The notes under the pieces are model-generated. The model saw only the letters and a list, made by a program, of their open reading frames with translations. It had not been told where the DNA came from and ran no database searches. Source: Paenibacillus sp. RC334 (GTDB lineage: Bacteria; Bacillota; Bacilli; Paenibacillales; Paenibacillaceae). From it: a stretch of DNA of 64,000 bases. The DNA lies in contig NZ_CP125370.1 of assembly GCF_030034735.1 (NCBI RefSeq), positions 1,302,001-1,366,000 on the forward strand, read 5' to 3'. Positions 25,544-33,964 of this stretch are shown here, in pieces (position 1 is the first letter of the stretch; each line of letters begins with the position of its first letter). The position numbers and the translations under genes were made by a program.

Positions 25544-25686
25544 GATCTTCTTCCATCCGGACTTTACCGTCGGCTTTGGCATCTCACCAAATCAGTCCGT
25601 ATCTTGTTGCCAGATACAGAGTCGCGGGCTTAGCTCCATGAGCCATACCGCCGGTTGGGAATCACACCCTACCCCGAAGATCCTTA
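25544..25686 (-). ncRNA. FMN riboswitch (RFN element)
   Basis: Read on the minus strand, the conserved RFN blocks occur in order: ATCTTCGGGGTAGGGTG, then ATTCCCAACCGGCGGT, an inner stem with AGCCCGCGA, then GGTGAGATGCC, AAAGCCGACGGTAAAGTC, and CGGATGGAAGAAGAT, which pairs back with the opening GATCTTC. This is the full six-helix aptamer that binds flavin mononucleotide. A terminator follows before the gene, so FMN should stop transcription of the EamA transporter. Confidence 0.95.
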
Positions 25687-25807
25687 TTCCGTTTTTTAAT
25701 TTCTCCTATAGGATATACCTGTTTTAGAATGAAGTCCAGTGAAAAATATGTGTACATCGAGCAAGGTTTTTCATATATTTCTTGAAAGCGTTTTACAAAA
25801 TTACATA

Positions 25808-26503
25808 TTACGAGGTAATATCGTTATACTCGATGCGGCGGATGGCCGCATAAGCTACGAGCATTCCCAGCACGGCAAAGCCGATCTGTACAAGTGCAAT
25901 GGAGCTAAGCGTAGCGCCGTTATTATTCGAGAAAAGCAGGGCTACGATCAGGATCGAGCTCACAATGGTGGTAGGTATCGAGTATTTTCGCATCCCCATG
26001 TACAGCGGAACCAGCCCCATAAAGCTTGCTGCAACCGCATTGATCAGTGTCCGCACTGATTGCTGTCCCAGTATAGTGAGGCTAAGCTTATCCGGTACAA
26101 TAACGACAAACTGATTTAATAGATGAAGGGCTGCCGTAATGATGATTTCCGATAAAATAATGGACAGGAACGTAAACAGCAACACGACCAAGAGTTTGGC
26201 GACCATCAGCTTTTTGCGGTCAATCGGGTACATGAACAAGATGTTAATCGACTTGGACTTAAATTCGCTCACAATAAAGCGGCACAGCAGGACGGAGGCA
26301 AAAATAATAAATGTGGCTCTGACCATATAGTCCAGGAGGTCCAAAAGCTCAGCGTACCCTGTAAATTCGGGCACTCCTTCACTTTGGCTGTCCAGCGCAA
26401 TAATGATGAACAGGCCAAAAATACACGCGTTGGCGATCAACGCCGAACGGATATATCCTGCCAAATGAAACTTTTTCAGCTCCAGTTGCATCAGTTTAAG
26501 CAT
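25808..26503 (-). CDS. ABC-2 type permease (BcrB/lantibiotic-immunity type)
   Basis: A 231-residue protein with six hydrophobic helices and the opening MLKLMQLELKKFHLAGYIR typical of small ABC-2 permeases that export peptides or provide self-immunity or detoxification. It is the membrane partner of the ATPase gene just upstream, which overlaps it by eight bases. ATG 26503 is preceded by GGAGG at eight bases. The module is encoded with a two-component system in the same direction, as in bacitracin and lantibiotic resistance loci. The substrate is not known. Confidence 0.85.
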   Translation of the reverse strand: MLKLMQLELKKFHLAGYIRSALIANACIFGLFIIIALDSQSEGVPEFTGYAELLDLLDYMVRATFIIFASVLLCRFIVSEFKSKSINILFMYPIDRKKLMVAKLLVVLLFTFLSIILSEIIITAALHLLNQFVVIVPDKLSLTILGQQSVRTLINAVAASFMGLVPLYMGMRKYSIPTTIVSSILIVALLFSNNNGATLSSIALVQIGFAVLGMLVAYAAIRRIEYNDITS

Positions 26504-27419
26504 GGAGTTCACCTCCATGTAACAGCCGCACGAAGTAGTCTTCCAGTGTACTGTTTTTTTGGTGGATGGAATCCACCTCTACATCATTTAAAATGAGTGT
26601 TTTCGTAATTTGTTTCTGCGGTACACTTGTATCGTAAATGCGTATATTCTGATCATTCAGCACCCGGATATTCGTCAGATTCAGGTGATGGGAGAGGACG
26701 TAGGCTGCTTTTTTGCAGTCATTGGTCGTAAATTCGATGTATTCCGTATTGGTTTCCCGCACCTGTTCCATCGACACTTCCTCAATCAGTCGACCGTGAT
26801 TAATCACACCCACCGTATCGGCAATTTGCTCGATTTCCACTAAAATGTGGCTGGACACAAGGATCGTCATGCCATATTCCTTGCACAGCATGTGGAACAA
26901 TTGGCGGATTTCCTTGATCCCCACCGGGTCCAATCCATTAATTGGCTCGTCCAGAATCAGCAGCTCCGGCTTGGTCGCAATCGCTCGGGCGATCCCGAGA
27001 CGCTGCTTCATCCCCAGAGAGAAATCCTTTACCGGCTTGTCATCTGCGTTTCGCAGGTTCACCAGTTCCAGTGCATCCCGAACAGCCTGCTTGTTATAAT
27101 AGCCCATGTATTCACAATGAAGTTCGAGATTTTGTCGGGCGGTCAGCCTGTCATAAAAAATCGGATATTCAATAATCGAGCCCATCCGGCCGAGCAGGTG
27201 GTACGACTTTGGCGTTAATTTTTCACCGAACAATTCAATCTCACCGGAGGTGGGCTTGAGCAGGTTCGTAATCATTTTCATAATCGTCGTCTTCCCCGCC
27301 CCATTAGGACCGAGAAAGCCATAAGTTTCCCCCTGGCGCACATTCATGCTGACCCCCGTTACAATTTCGTTGCCCTTCAGGGCTTTGGTCAGTTGATGCG
27401 TCCTTAATATGTAAGTCAT
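26496..27419 (-). CDS. ABC transporter ATP-binding protein (BcrA type)
   Basis: A 307-residue ATPase: Walker A GPNGAGKTT, Q-loop region GSIIEYPIFYD, signature DFSLGMKQRLGIARA, Walker B LLILDEPINGLDP and the switch histidine in SSHILVEIEQ. The C-terminal 80 residues are the extension seen in BcrA-like proteins. It energises the permease encoded next. ATG 27419 follows AAGGGAGA; the longer frame from 27476 has no ribosome site. The intergenic gap to the kinase gene (27420-27537) is large enough for a promoter controlled by the adjacent response regulator. Confidence 0.9.
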   Translation of the reverse strand: MTYILRTHQLTKALKGNEIVTGVSMNVRQGETYGFLGPNGAGKTTIMKMITNLLKPTSGEIELFGEKLTPKSYHLLGRMGSIIEYPIFYDRLTARQNLELHCEYMGYYNKQAVRDALELVNLRNADDKPVKDFSLGMKQRLGIARAIATKPELLILDEPINGLDPVGIKEIRQLFHMLCKEYGMTILVSSHILVEIEQIADTVGVINHGRLIEEVSMEQVRETNTEYIEFTTNDCKKAAYVLSHHLNLTNIRVLNDQNIRIYDTSVPQKQITKTLILNDVEVDSIHQKNSTLEDYFVRLLHGGELHA

Positions 27420-27537
27420 GGGTGTTCTCCCTTCGTATACTGTTGATAATTTAAGCATAAAGGGTGAAATGTTCATTTTTCTTTCTCGATTCTTACAAAT
27501 TTATTAAGTTGAGCATTCTGCATAATGCTGAGTTCGA

Positions 27538-28482
27538 TTAATAGTTGATTTTTTTCAATGTAAAAGAGAAGACCGTCCGCTCATAAGGAATGCTGCTCAA
27601 ATGAATCTCTCCGTTCATCGTCTCAACCAGACGTTTGGCAATCGTAAGACCCAGCCCGCTGCCCTGTATCGCCTTATTTCGGGAATCCTCAAGCGTGTAC
27701 ATACGTTCAAAAACCTTGTCCTGCTCAGGCTCCTGTATGCCTTGCCCCCGATCCCATACCTCTATACGCACCGTGTCCTGCTGTTCCGTTAGAGTCAGTC
27801 CCAGTGTCCGACCATCGGCACCGTAGCGAATCGCATTCGAGATCAGATTGTTCAGCACCCGCCCAAACGCTCCTTCGTTCCCCAAGGCATGAATGGGGTG
27901 CTCCGGGATATCAATATGCACAGCAAACCCCTGCGCGGTCAGCAGATCATAAAACTCCAAAATGCTGCGTCTGCACAGCTCTCCCACCTCTAGCCGGGTC
28001 AACGGAATGTCCGTATCATTAGCCTCCAGCTTCGCCAAGCTAAAAAAGCTTCCGATCAGCTTAATCGCTTCGCTTGTCTTCTGATGAATCCTGGATAGCA
28101 GCTTTGCACGTTCTTCCGGCAAAATATGCGGATCGGCATCCAGCATCTCGGCATATCCGAGTACCACCGTCAGCGGGGTCTTGAGGTCATGAGAAATGTT
28201 TGAAATCATTTTACGCATGGCGATTTGGCTTCGGTTGTAATCCACAGACACTCTCAAATTCAAGTCCAGCAGACGGTTAATTTCCGTCATGAGCCTTTGC
28301 AGCTCGGGATCGCCTGTGACATATAACAGCTTTTCCGCATGATTAACGGTTACAATCCGTTCCAGTGCGTTTCGGATATCCTTTATTTTGCGCTTTTGGG
28401 CCACACGCTCCCGCCAGAGCCATACAATAACGACGGACAGGATGAGGACGACGATCCATTCAGAAATGATCTCGATGTTCAT
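27538..28482 (-). CDS. sensor histidine kinase
   Basis: A 314-residue kinase with a single N-terminal membrane helix (about 8-24), almost no external domain, a short linker, and the DHp H-box ISNISHDLKTPLT followed by the ATPase domain with N-box NNLISNAIRYG, G1 WDRGQGI and G2 GSGLGLTIAK. Such intramembrane-sensing kinases usually detect cell-envelope stress through a partner transporter. The domain layout resembles Bacillus YcbM. ATG 28482 begins two bases after the response regulator stop, so translation is coupled. It should phosphorylate the OmpR-type regulator encoded upstream and control the ABC pair downstream. Confidence 0.9.
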   Translation of the reverse strand: MNIEIISEWIVVLILSVVIVWLWRERVAQKRKIKDIRNALERIVTVNHAEKLLYVTGDPELQRLMTEINRLLDLNLRVSVDYNRSQIAMRKMISNISHDLKTPLTVVLGYAEMLDADPHILPEERAKLLSRIHQKTSEAIKLIGSFFSLAKLEANDTDIPLTRLEVGELCRRSILEFYDLLTAQGFAVHIDIPEHPIHALGNEGAFGRVLNNLISNAIRYGADGRTLGLTLTEQQDTVRIEVWDRGQGIQEPEQDKVFERMYTLEDSRNKAIQGSGLGLTIAKRLVETMNGEIHLSSIPYERTVFSFTLKKINY

Positions 28483-28483
28483 A

Positions 28484-29191
28484 TCACCCGTTCTCCCATT
28501 TGTAGCCAATGCCCCATAAGGTCTTAATATGAACAGGGTGGGAGGGGTCTTCTTCGATTTTCTCACGCAAGCGGCGAATATGGACGTTAATCACATTTTC
28601 GTCACCCATATAATCCTCTTTCCAGATAAACCCGTATAATTGCGCTTTAGTAAATACACGGTTCGGATGGGTGACAAATAGCTTGAGAATATCAGATTCC
28701 TTAGCTGTTAACTGAATTTGGATTCCGTTGCGGGTGACCATAAAATGATCAAAATCAATGCGCAGATTTCCGTAGGTCAGGACCTGTGCTTTCGGCTGTT
28801 CCTCCTGCTGTTGCTGCCGCGCATAGATAGTGAATCTGCGGATAGCGGACTGAATGCGTGCCGTCATTTCTACCATCGAAAAAGGCTTGGCGATATAATC
28901 GTCTGCCCCGAAGCCCAGTCCAAGCGCTTTATCCACGTCGCTGTCCTTGGCTGACATAATCAGAATCGGCACAGCGCTGTGGGTACGGATTCGACGGATG
29001 ACCTCCATACCATCCACCTTGGGCATCATCAGATCCACCAATACCAGATCGTAGGTGTGACGTTCAAAGGCAAGAAGCCCTTCTTCCCCGTCATAGGCGG
29101 TGGTTAATGTGTAGCCTTCTTTACTGAGCGCTTTGAGCAGCATCTCGGCAATGGCTGTATCATCTTCAATGAGTAAAATATGTTGTGACAT
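28484..29191 (-). CDS. OmpR-family response regulator
   Basis: A 235-residue regulator: receiver domain (residues 1-118) with the acidic pair in LLIEDDTAIAE, phosphoacceptor aspartate in LVLVDLMMPKVDG and lysine in DYIAKPFSMVE, then a winged-helix domain with ESDILKLFVTHPNRVFTKAQ and ENVINVHIRRLREKI. A Gln-rich linker (ARQQQQEEQPK) joins them. It heads a four-gene minus-strand cluster, with the kinase, ATPase and permease. The target promoter is probably the gap before the ATPase gene. Confidence 0.92.
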   Translation of the reverse strand: MSQHILLIEDDTAIAEMLLKALSKEGYTLTTAYDGEEGLLAFERHTYDLVLVDLMMPKVDGMEVIRRIRTHSAVPILIMSAKDSDVDKALGLGFGADDYIAKPFSMVEMTARIQSAIRRFTIYARQQQQEEQPKAQVLTYGNLRIDFDHFMVTRNGIQIQLTAKESDILKLFVTHPNRVFTKAQLYGFIWKEDYMGDENVINVHIRRLREKIEEDPSHPVHIKTLWGIGYKWENG

Positions 29192-29529
29192 AGGTGTGGA
29201 ACACCCCTAATTTTAGATTAAGCTCGTGTGACGAACTGTACCTGAATTATATAGAGCAGTGGAGAGGATTTCCATGAAAATATCCAACGAATTTAAACGG
29301 GCGAATATTCTCAACTTAAATGCACTGAAGTAGATTTTTTTTCTCCATCTCCAGCATAAGATGTAATCAAATTACTGGAAATTCACCGCCTTCCTATATT
29401 ATACTGAAAGAGTTTACAATCCGAAGTTTGGAATACAGTGTTATGATATCCGGGACATGCCTTATACGAAAGTTTGGACATGATCGAAACATGAGCTACG
29501 GCACAGGACCGTCATAAAGGAGAGCAACG
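29192..29529. other. 338-base divergent intergenic region
   Basis: AT-rich DNA between the response regulator (minus) and the DUF6933-like gene (plus). It must hold both promoters, but I see no convincing -35/-10 pair, riboswitch or repeat. The right end carries the AAAGGAGAG ribosome site for the next gene. Confidence 0.5.
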
Positions 29530-30042
29530 ATGTTTGTCATACGGGGAACACAAAAGCTGCTGAAGGAATGGGATGTCGAACCACTTCAAGTTGATATTTA
29601 TCCGCCTTTGAATAGTTGGCACGCCAACTTGTTTTTGCTGAATCGGAAAAAAAATATTGTGTTTATGCATGATGCATCCCGCTTGAGTGTTACACTGTTC
29701 GGAATCAAAAAGGCGCAGTACAAAAACCTGCCAACTCTTTTTGTCCAAGCCTTGAAGGAACTTATGCTCAGTGAGGGTTTTGATGAGCAAATTGTAGAGG
29801 CGTACACACAGGAAGGTGAGCAGATGCTGCCTGCTACAACCAATAATCGCAGTGTCGTCGGGACGCTGAATGAGATTATTTTCGTCATGAAGGAACTGGA
29901 TATGGAGCATGGGATCGATCTGGAAAAAAACCAGTGGAATAACCGAATTGTCTTCAAATCGATACAATACCAGTATCCTATTGATGCTTTTAAAGAGGCC
30001 TTGGAGAAGCATTATAAACAAGAAAATGTTCGAGAGTCTTGA
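29530..30042 (+). CDS. DUF6933-like protein of unknown function
   Basis: A 170-residue soluble protein opening MFVIRGTQKLLKEWDVE, with NSWHANLFLLNRKKNIVFMHDASRL split over residues 30-55, the pattern of the uncharacterised DUF6933 group (strand-helix start, then a conserved WHANLF segment). The second half is helical. No signal, membrane segment or catalytic motif is seen. Start ATG 29530 has AAAGGAGAG eight bases upstream. It is monocistronic. I know of no assigned role for the family. Confidence 0.65.
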   Translation: MFVIRGTQKLLKEWDVEPLQVDIYPPLNSWHANLFLLNRKKNIVFMHDASRLSVTLFGIKKAQYKNLPTLFVQALKELMLSEGFDEQIVEAYTQEGEQMLPATTNNRSVVGTLNEIIFVMKELDMEHGIDLEKNQWNNRIVFKSIQYQYPIDAFKEALEKHYKQENVRES

Positions 30043-30078
30043 GATCAATTCGGAAATAAGTTCCATTTGTTCCCTCTT

Positions 30079-30225
30079 ATGATATATAATCTAGTATATT
30101 ATAATCGCTTACATATTAATGATCTGCTGTCCCAAGGCTATGGTCCTGCGACGAAGAAATCCCAAGCTGTCCTGATTTCTAAAGGATTTATTGCTGAAAA
30201 TTATGCTGCCAACTTTGTCGGTTAG
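30079..30225 (+). pseudogene. 48-codon frame, probable C-terminal gene remnant
   Basis: The frame ends LISKGFIAENYAANFVG and contains SQGYGPATKKSQAVL, which reads like the end of a real protein rather than random sequence. No Shine-Dalgarno sequence precedes the ATG, and a terminator follows at 30256. I do not recognise the parent. It may be a leftover C-terminus or a small ORF. The rest of 30043-30435 contains that terminator and the unmarked fhs promoter. Confidence 0.3.
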
Positions 30226-30255
30226 TTTCTGAGCTGGTCGTTAAACAGGACGTGC

Positions 30256-30305
30256 CAAAAGAGTATCCACCAAAGTCCATCTGGGCGGGGGATGCTCTTT
30301 TTTTA
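30256..30305 (+). terminator. Rho-independent terminator before fhs
   Basis: AAAAGAGTATCC pairs with GGATGCTCTTTT, followed by a T run. Confidence 0.65.
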
Positions 30306-30435
30306 CAACTCACAGGAAAGCAAAGCTTGCGATGAAATGAATCACAGCGCAAAAAGCGTCACACTTTGGTAAAATAAAACGATACAGTGTTTGACACCAT
30401 CGGTCAGACTTAAAAACAGGGGGTACATAACGAGC

Positions 30436-32067
30436 ATGAAACGGATTATTGAGGTAGCCAAAGAAGCAGGAATCGCAGAAGAGCATCTGGAGACGTATGG
30501 AAAATATAAAGCGAAGCTGAATCCGTCCCTGTGGGAGCAGGTGAAGGACCGTCCGAACGGAAAGCTGGTGCTGGTCACAGCAATGAATCCGACTCCTGCG
30601 GGAGAAGGAAAAACGCTAACCACCATTGGACTGTCACAGGCGCTGAATGCGCTGGGGCACAAGACCATAGCTGCGCTGCGGGAGCCGTCACTTGGCCCCT
30701 GCTTTGGCATGAAAGGGGGAGCAACCGGGGGTGGAAAAGCCCAGATTGTTCCGGCCGAGGATATTAATCTGCATTTTACGGGCGATATTCACGCGATTTC
30801 GGCGGCGCATAATTTGCTGGCAGCGATGATTGACAATCATTTGTTTCATGGCAATGCTTTGCGCTTGAAGCCGGAACGAATCATGTGGAAACGGGCTGTA
30901 GATATGAATGACCGGAGTTTGCGAAGTATAGTAACCGGATTGGGAACAGGTAATGGAGCAGTGAGAGAGAGCGGATTTCTGATTACCTCGGCCTCGGAAG
31001 TGATGGCGGTATTGTGCTTGAGCGAGAATATCGACGACCTCAAAGTGCGCTTGGGTCGAATGGTCATCGGATATAATGAAGCGGGCGAAACGGTAACGGC
31101 GGAGGATTTGCAAGCAGTGGAAGGTATGGCTGTGCTGCTTCGGGATGCGTTAAAGCCGAATCTGGTGCAAACGCTGGAGGGAACACCAGTCATTGTGCAT
31201 GGTGGTCCTTTTGCCAATATTGCGCACGGATGCAGCAGTCTGATCGGTACGAAGCTGGCATTGAAGCTAGGGGAGGTTGTCGTGACGGAGGCCGGATTCG
31301 GGGCTGAGCTGGGGGCAGAAAAGTTTTTTGATATCAAATGCCGTCAGTCCGGTTTGCAGCCGGATGCGGCTGTGTTGGTCGTAACCGCCAAAGCGCTGAA
31401 ATATAACGGCGGTGTAGCTAAAAATGAGCTGGACGAGGAAAATCTGGCGCAATTACAGCTTGGATTAGCCAATATGAATCGGCATGTACGGAATTTGCAA
31501 AAATTCGGCGTGCCTGTACTGGTAGCTGTCAACCATTTTGTAACAGATAGCGAAGCCGAATTGGAACTGATTTTCGCGGAGTGTGGCAAGCTGGGTGTAC
31601 CCGCAGAGCTATCGCAGGTGTGGGCACATGGAAGCCGAGGGGGAGAAAAGCTGGCCCAAAGTCTGCTACATCTGCTCCAAGAGGACAAGGCTCATTTTGC
31701 ACCCTTGTATGATAGTGCGCTTGATCTGCAAGCGAAAATCAGGTTCATTGCGCAGGAGCTTTATGGCGCGACAGAGGTAGCGTATACTCCAGCGGCTAAA
31801 CGGGCGTTGTCCGGTATGGAGCAGCTTGGCTTTGGACAACTGCCTGTATGCATGGCCAAAACGCCGTATTCTTTTTCAGATCAGCCGTCTCTGCTAGGCG
31901 CACCGGAGGGCTTTACGATCCACGTGTCCAGAGTGTCATTGTCCGCAGGAGCAGGCTTTGTGGTCGTGGAAACGGGCAACACCATGACCATGCCCGGTCT
32001 GCCTAAAACCCCGGCAGCCGAGCATATGTCGCTGGAGCCGGATGGGAGCATTCAGGGCTTGATGTAG
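30436..32067 (+). CDS. fhs: formate--tetrahydrofolate ligase
   Basis: A 543-residue enzyme that joins formate to tetrahydrofolate with ATP, feeding one-carbon units into purine and serine metabolism. Signatures: HLETYGKYKAKL early, the ATP loop in TPAGEGKTLTTIGL, LREPSLGPCFGMKGGATGGG, HGGPFANIAHGC and VVTEAGFGAELG. The length is close to the usual 556. ATG 30436 is the first good start, although the GGGGG ribosome site is about 12 bases away. It is monocistronic and runs convergently into the Btr-like gene with only 26 bases between stops. Confidence 0.95.
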   Translation: MKRIIEVAKEAGIAEEHLETYGKYKAKLNPSLWEQVKDRPNGKLVLVTAMNPTPAGEGKTLTTIGLSQALNALGHKTIAALREPSLGPCFGMKGGATGGGKAQIVPAEDINLHFTGDIHAISAAHNLLAAMIDNHLFHGNALRLKPERIMWKRAVDMNDRSLRSIVTGLGTGNGAVRESGFLITSASEVMAVLCLSENIDDLKVRLGRMVIGYNEAGETVTAEDLQAVEGMAVLLRDALKPNLVQTLEGTPVIVHGGPFANIAHGCSSLIGTKLALKLGEVVVTEAGFGAELGAEKFFDIKCRQSGLQPDAAVLVVTAKALKYNGGVAKNELDEENLAQLQLGLANMNRHVRNLQKFGVPVLVAVNHFVTDSEAELELIFAECGKLGVPAELSQVWAHGSRGGEKLAQSLLHLLQEDKAHFAPLYDSALDLQAKIRFIAQELYGATEVAYTPAAKRALSGMEQLGFGQLPVCMAKTPYSFSDQPSLLGAPEGFTIHVSRVSLSAGAGFVVVETGNTMTMPGLPKTPAAEHMSLEPDGSIQGLM

Positions 32068-32093
32068 TATTTTTATGAAAAATGTTAGGCGTT

Positions 32094-33851
32094 TTACGAA
32101 GAAGCACCGAGCAGCTTGGGCAATGCGATGAGCAGCTTTTGCCGGGTCATGGCATCGTTCCAGTTCCAGCGGTCAGCTTCTACGAAATACACCCGGCCTT
32201 GACGCACAGCGGGCAGGTTGTGCCAGAGAGCGCTGTTCAGCATGCGTTCCAGCGTACGTTTGGAGTCCGGTGCAGTGGGAATGAGCATGAAAATACGGTC
32301 CCCGGCGTAGTCGGGAAGCTGGTGTGGCTCGATTTCCGCAAAGCCATGCCCTTCGTCGAGTACCTTTTGGATCGGCTCAACAGGTTGAAAGCCCTGCGGG
32401 TGGTAAAGAGCCGCCGAGAAGCCGGACATCCCCATTACAAATAGACGATTACCATGATCGAAGATGAAGACGGAGGCCGTTTCTCCGGCTGTAATCTCTG
32501 TGCCAAGCTGTTGCCACATACTCAGATTGCGGTCGGCGAAGGCAGACAGCCATTGTTCGGCTTCGCGCTCCTTGCCAAGCCAGGAGCCGAGCGTCCGCAG
32601 ACGTTCCTCCAGCGTGGCAAAGGAGTTGAAGGTAACGGTGGGCGCAATGCCGGCAATGCGCTCATATTCCTGTTCATCCGAATTGGCGATGATAATCAGA
32701 TCGGGATCGAGAGCACTGGTCAAGCGAGTATCGAGTGGAAGACCGACATCGGCAACGTTCGCTAGACGATGCTTATAGACGCTGTATTCACTGAACCGTA
32801 AACTTCCACCGATGGCTTTGGCCCCCAGTGCGAACAGGTCGCCCATCGTTTCTCCATGATAAATAATACGGCAGGGGCGGCGCGGAATATGGATTTGGTG
32901 ACCCGTCCAATCCTTGACGCGGACAGAACAGGGAACGGTAAGCGCGTATTGTCTCGGGGGAATCCCGGTCATTTGCCGAAAGCGGCGGTTAAAATAATAT
33001 TCGTCAGAGAAACCAACCTGACGGGCAATTTCACGTAAAGGCCGTTTGCATTCCAGCAGCAGCCGCTTGGCATGATTCAAGCGTAGCTCAGTGAGGTAAT
33101 GCAGCGGCTTTTTGCCTGTCCTTTTGCGAAACATTTGCGAGTATTGCCAAATGGAAACGTTCGCTTGTTCGGCAAGCTGCTTGACGGTAATCGGCTTTTC
33201 GTAGTGTTTCTCCATGTAGGTAATGGTGGCCTCAACTGATGCTGGCAAAGCCGGGCAAGAATTATCTTTATGCTCCACATTGACATGCGATTCCTGCCAC
33301 AATAGCAGTAGCTCCTGAAAGATAATTTGCTGCCGTAATCCAGAAAGGCCATTATGCAGGTGTATCGGCTGATGGGCGCTATGGAATAGCTCATCGGTCA
33401 ACCGAATGGACTTGGAAGAGGAGGTAACGATATGCTCACGTGACCCCGGCAGTAGAGGACCTCTATATATGGAAGGAGAGCTATTTGTATTTTCAACCAG
33501 AGCTGTGTCTGATCCTGATTCCGATGACATGACGATGACCTCGAACATGAGCTTGTAGTATTCGGGTACAGTTCCATTCAGGGGAGCGATCCGATAGGAA
33601 TCACCGGGAGTCAGCCAATACCCGTGACCCGCATGGAATAGAAACTGTTCCGGTCCAATGTCCACCATACCTGTGCCATCGATGAACATAAGCAGGCAGT
33701 GATATGGAACCGCATGTGAATAAGATGTAAATGCAGATGCTGAAGGGCTGGAGGACTGCACTTCACCAGGCTTCCGAACCCACTCAATCCCCTTAAAGTG
33801 AAAAAGCAACGAGCTGGGTGAGGGAGGACAGACGGGCGATTGAGGCTGCAT
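32094..33851 (-). CDS. btr: AraC regulator fused to a siderophore-binding domain (Btr-like)
   Basis: A 585-residue fusion. Residues 1-150 form a cupin-like arm; about 205-300 carry two AraC helix-turn-helix motifs (VKQLAEQANVSIWQYSQMFR and LREIARQVGFSDEYYFNRRF); 320-583 are homologous to periplasmic iron-siderophore binding proteins. Bacillus Btr has this architecture: it binds bacillibactin in the cytoplasm and activates the feu uptake genes. Here the binding domain aligns closely with the lipoprotein encoded next to it. No transporter permease or siderophore synthesis gene is nearby, so the ligand is uncertain. A Fur-like box lies 23 bases upstream. Confidence 0.88.
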   Translation of the reverse strand: MQPQSPVCPPSPSSLLFHFKGIEWVRKPGEVQSSSPSASAFTSYSHAVPYHCLLMFIDGTGMVDIGPEQFLFHAGHGYWLTPGDSYRIAPLNGTVPEYYKLMFEVIVMSSESGSDTALVENTNSSPSIYRGPLLPGSREHIVTSSSKSIRLTDELFHSAHQPIHLHNGLSGLRQQIIFQELLLLWQESHVNVEHKDNSCPALPASVEATITYMEKHYEKPITVKQLAEQANVSIWQYSQMFRKRTGKKPLHYLTELRLNHAKRLLLECKRPLREIARQVGFSDEYYFNRRFRQMTGIPPRQYALTVPCSVRVKDWTGHQIHIPRRPCRIIYHGETMGDLFALGAKAIGGSLRFSEYSVYKHRLANVADVGLPLDTRLTSALDPDLIIIANSDEQEYERIAGIAPTVTFNSFATLEERLRTLGSWLGKEREAEQWLSAFADRNLSMWQQLGTEITAGETASVFIFDHGNRLFVMGMSGFSAALYHPQGFQPVEPIQKVLDEGHGFAEIEPHQLPDYAGDRIFMLIPTAPDSKRTLERMLNSALWHNLPAVRQGRVYFVEADRWNWNDAMTRQKLLIALPKLLGASS

Positions 33852-33873
33852 GACTGTGTAACACTCCTTTTAT

Positions 33874-33888
33874 TGAGAATCGTTATCA
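33874..33888. promoter_or_regulatory. Fur-like box upstream of the Btr-like gene
   Basis: TGATAACGATTCTCA on the minus strand matches the 7-1-7 consensus TGATAATNATTATCA at all but two positions. It predicts repression by Fur-Fe(II). Confidence 0.75.
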
Positions 33889-33921
33889 TATATACATAAG
33901 TATACCTCCTTTTGGGTGAAC

Positions 33922-33957
33922 AAAAAAGAAGCACATCAACAAGTGTCGATATGCTTC
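33922..33957 (-). terminator. terminator of the siderophore-binding lipoprotein gene
   Basis: Minus strand: GAAGCA pairs with TGCTTC around a partly paired loop and is followed by TTTTTTG. It lies eight bases after the stop. Confidence 0.7.
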
Positions 33958-33964
33958 CCCATTC

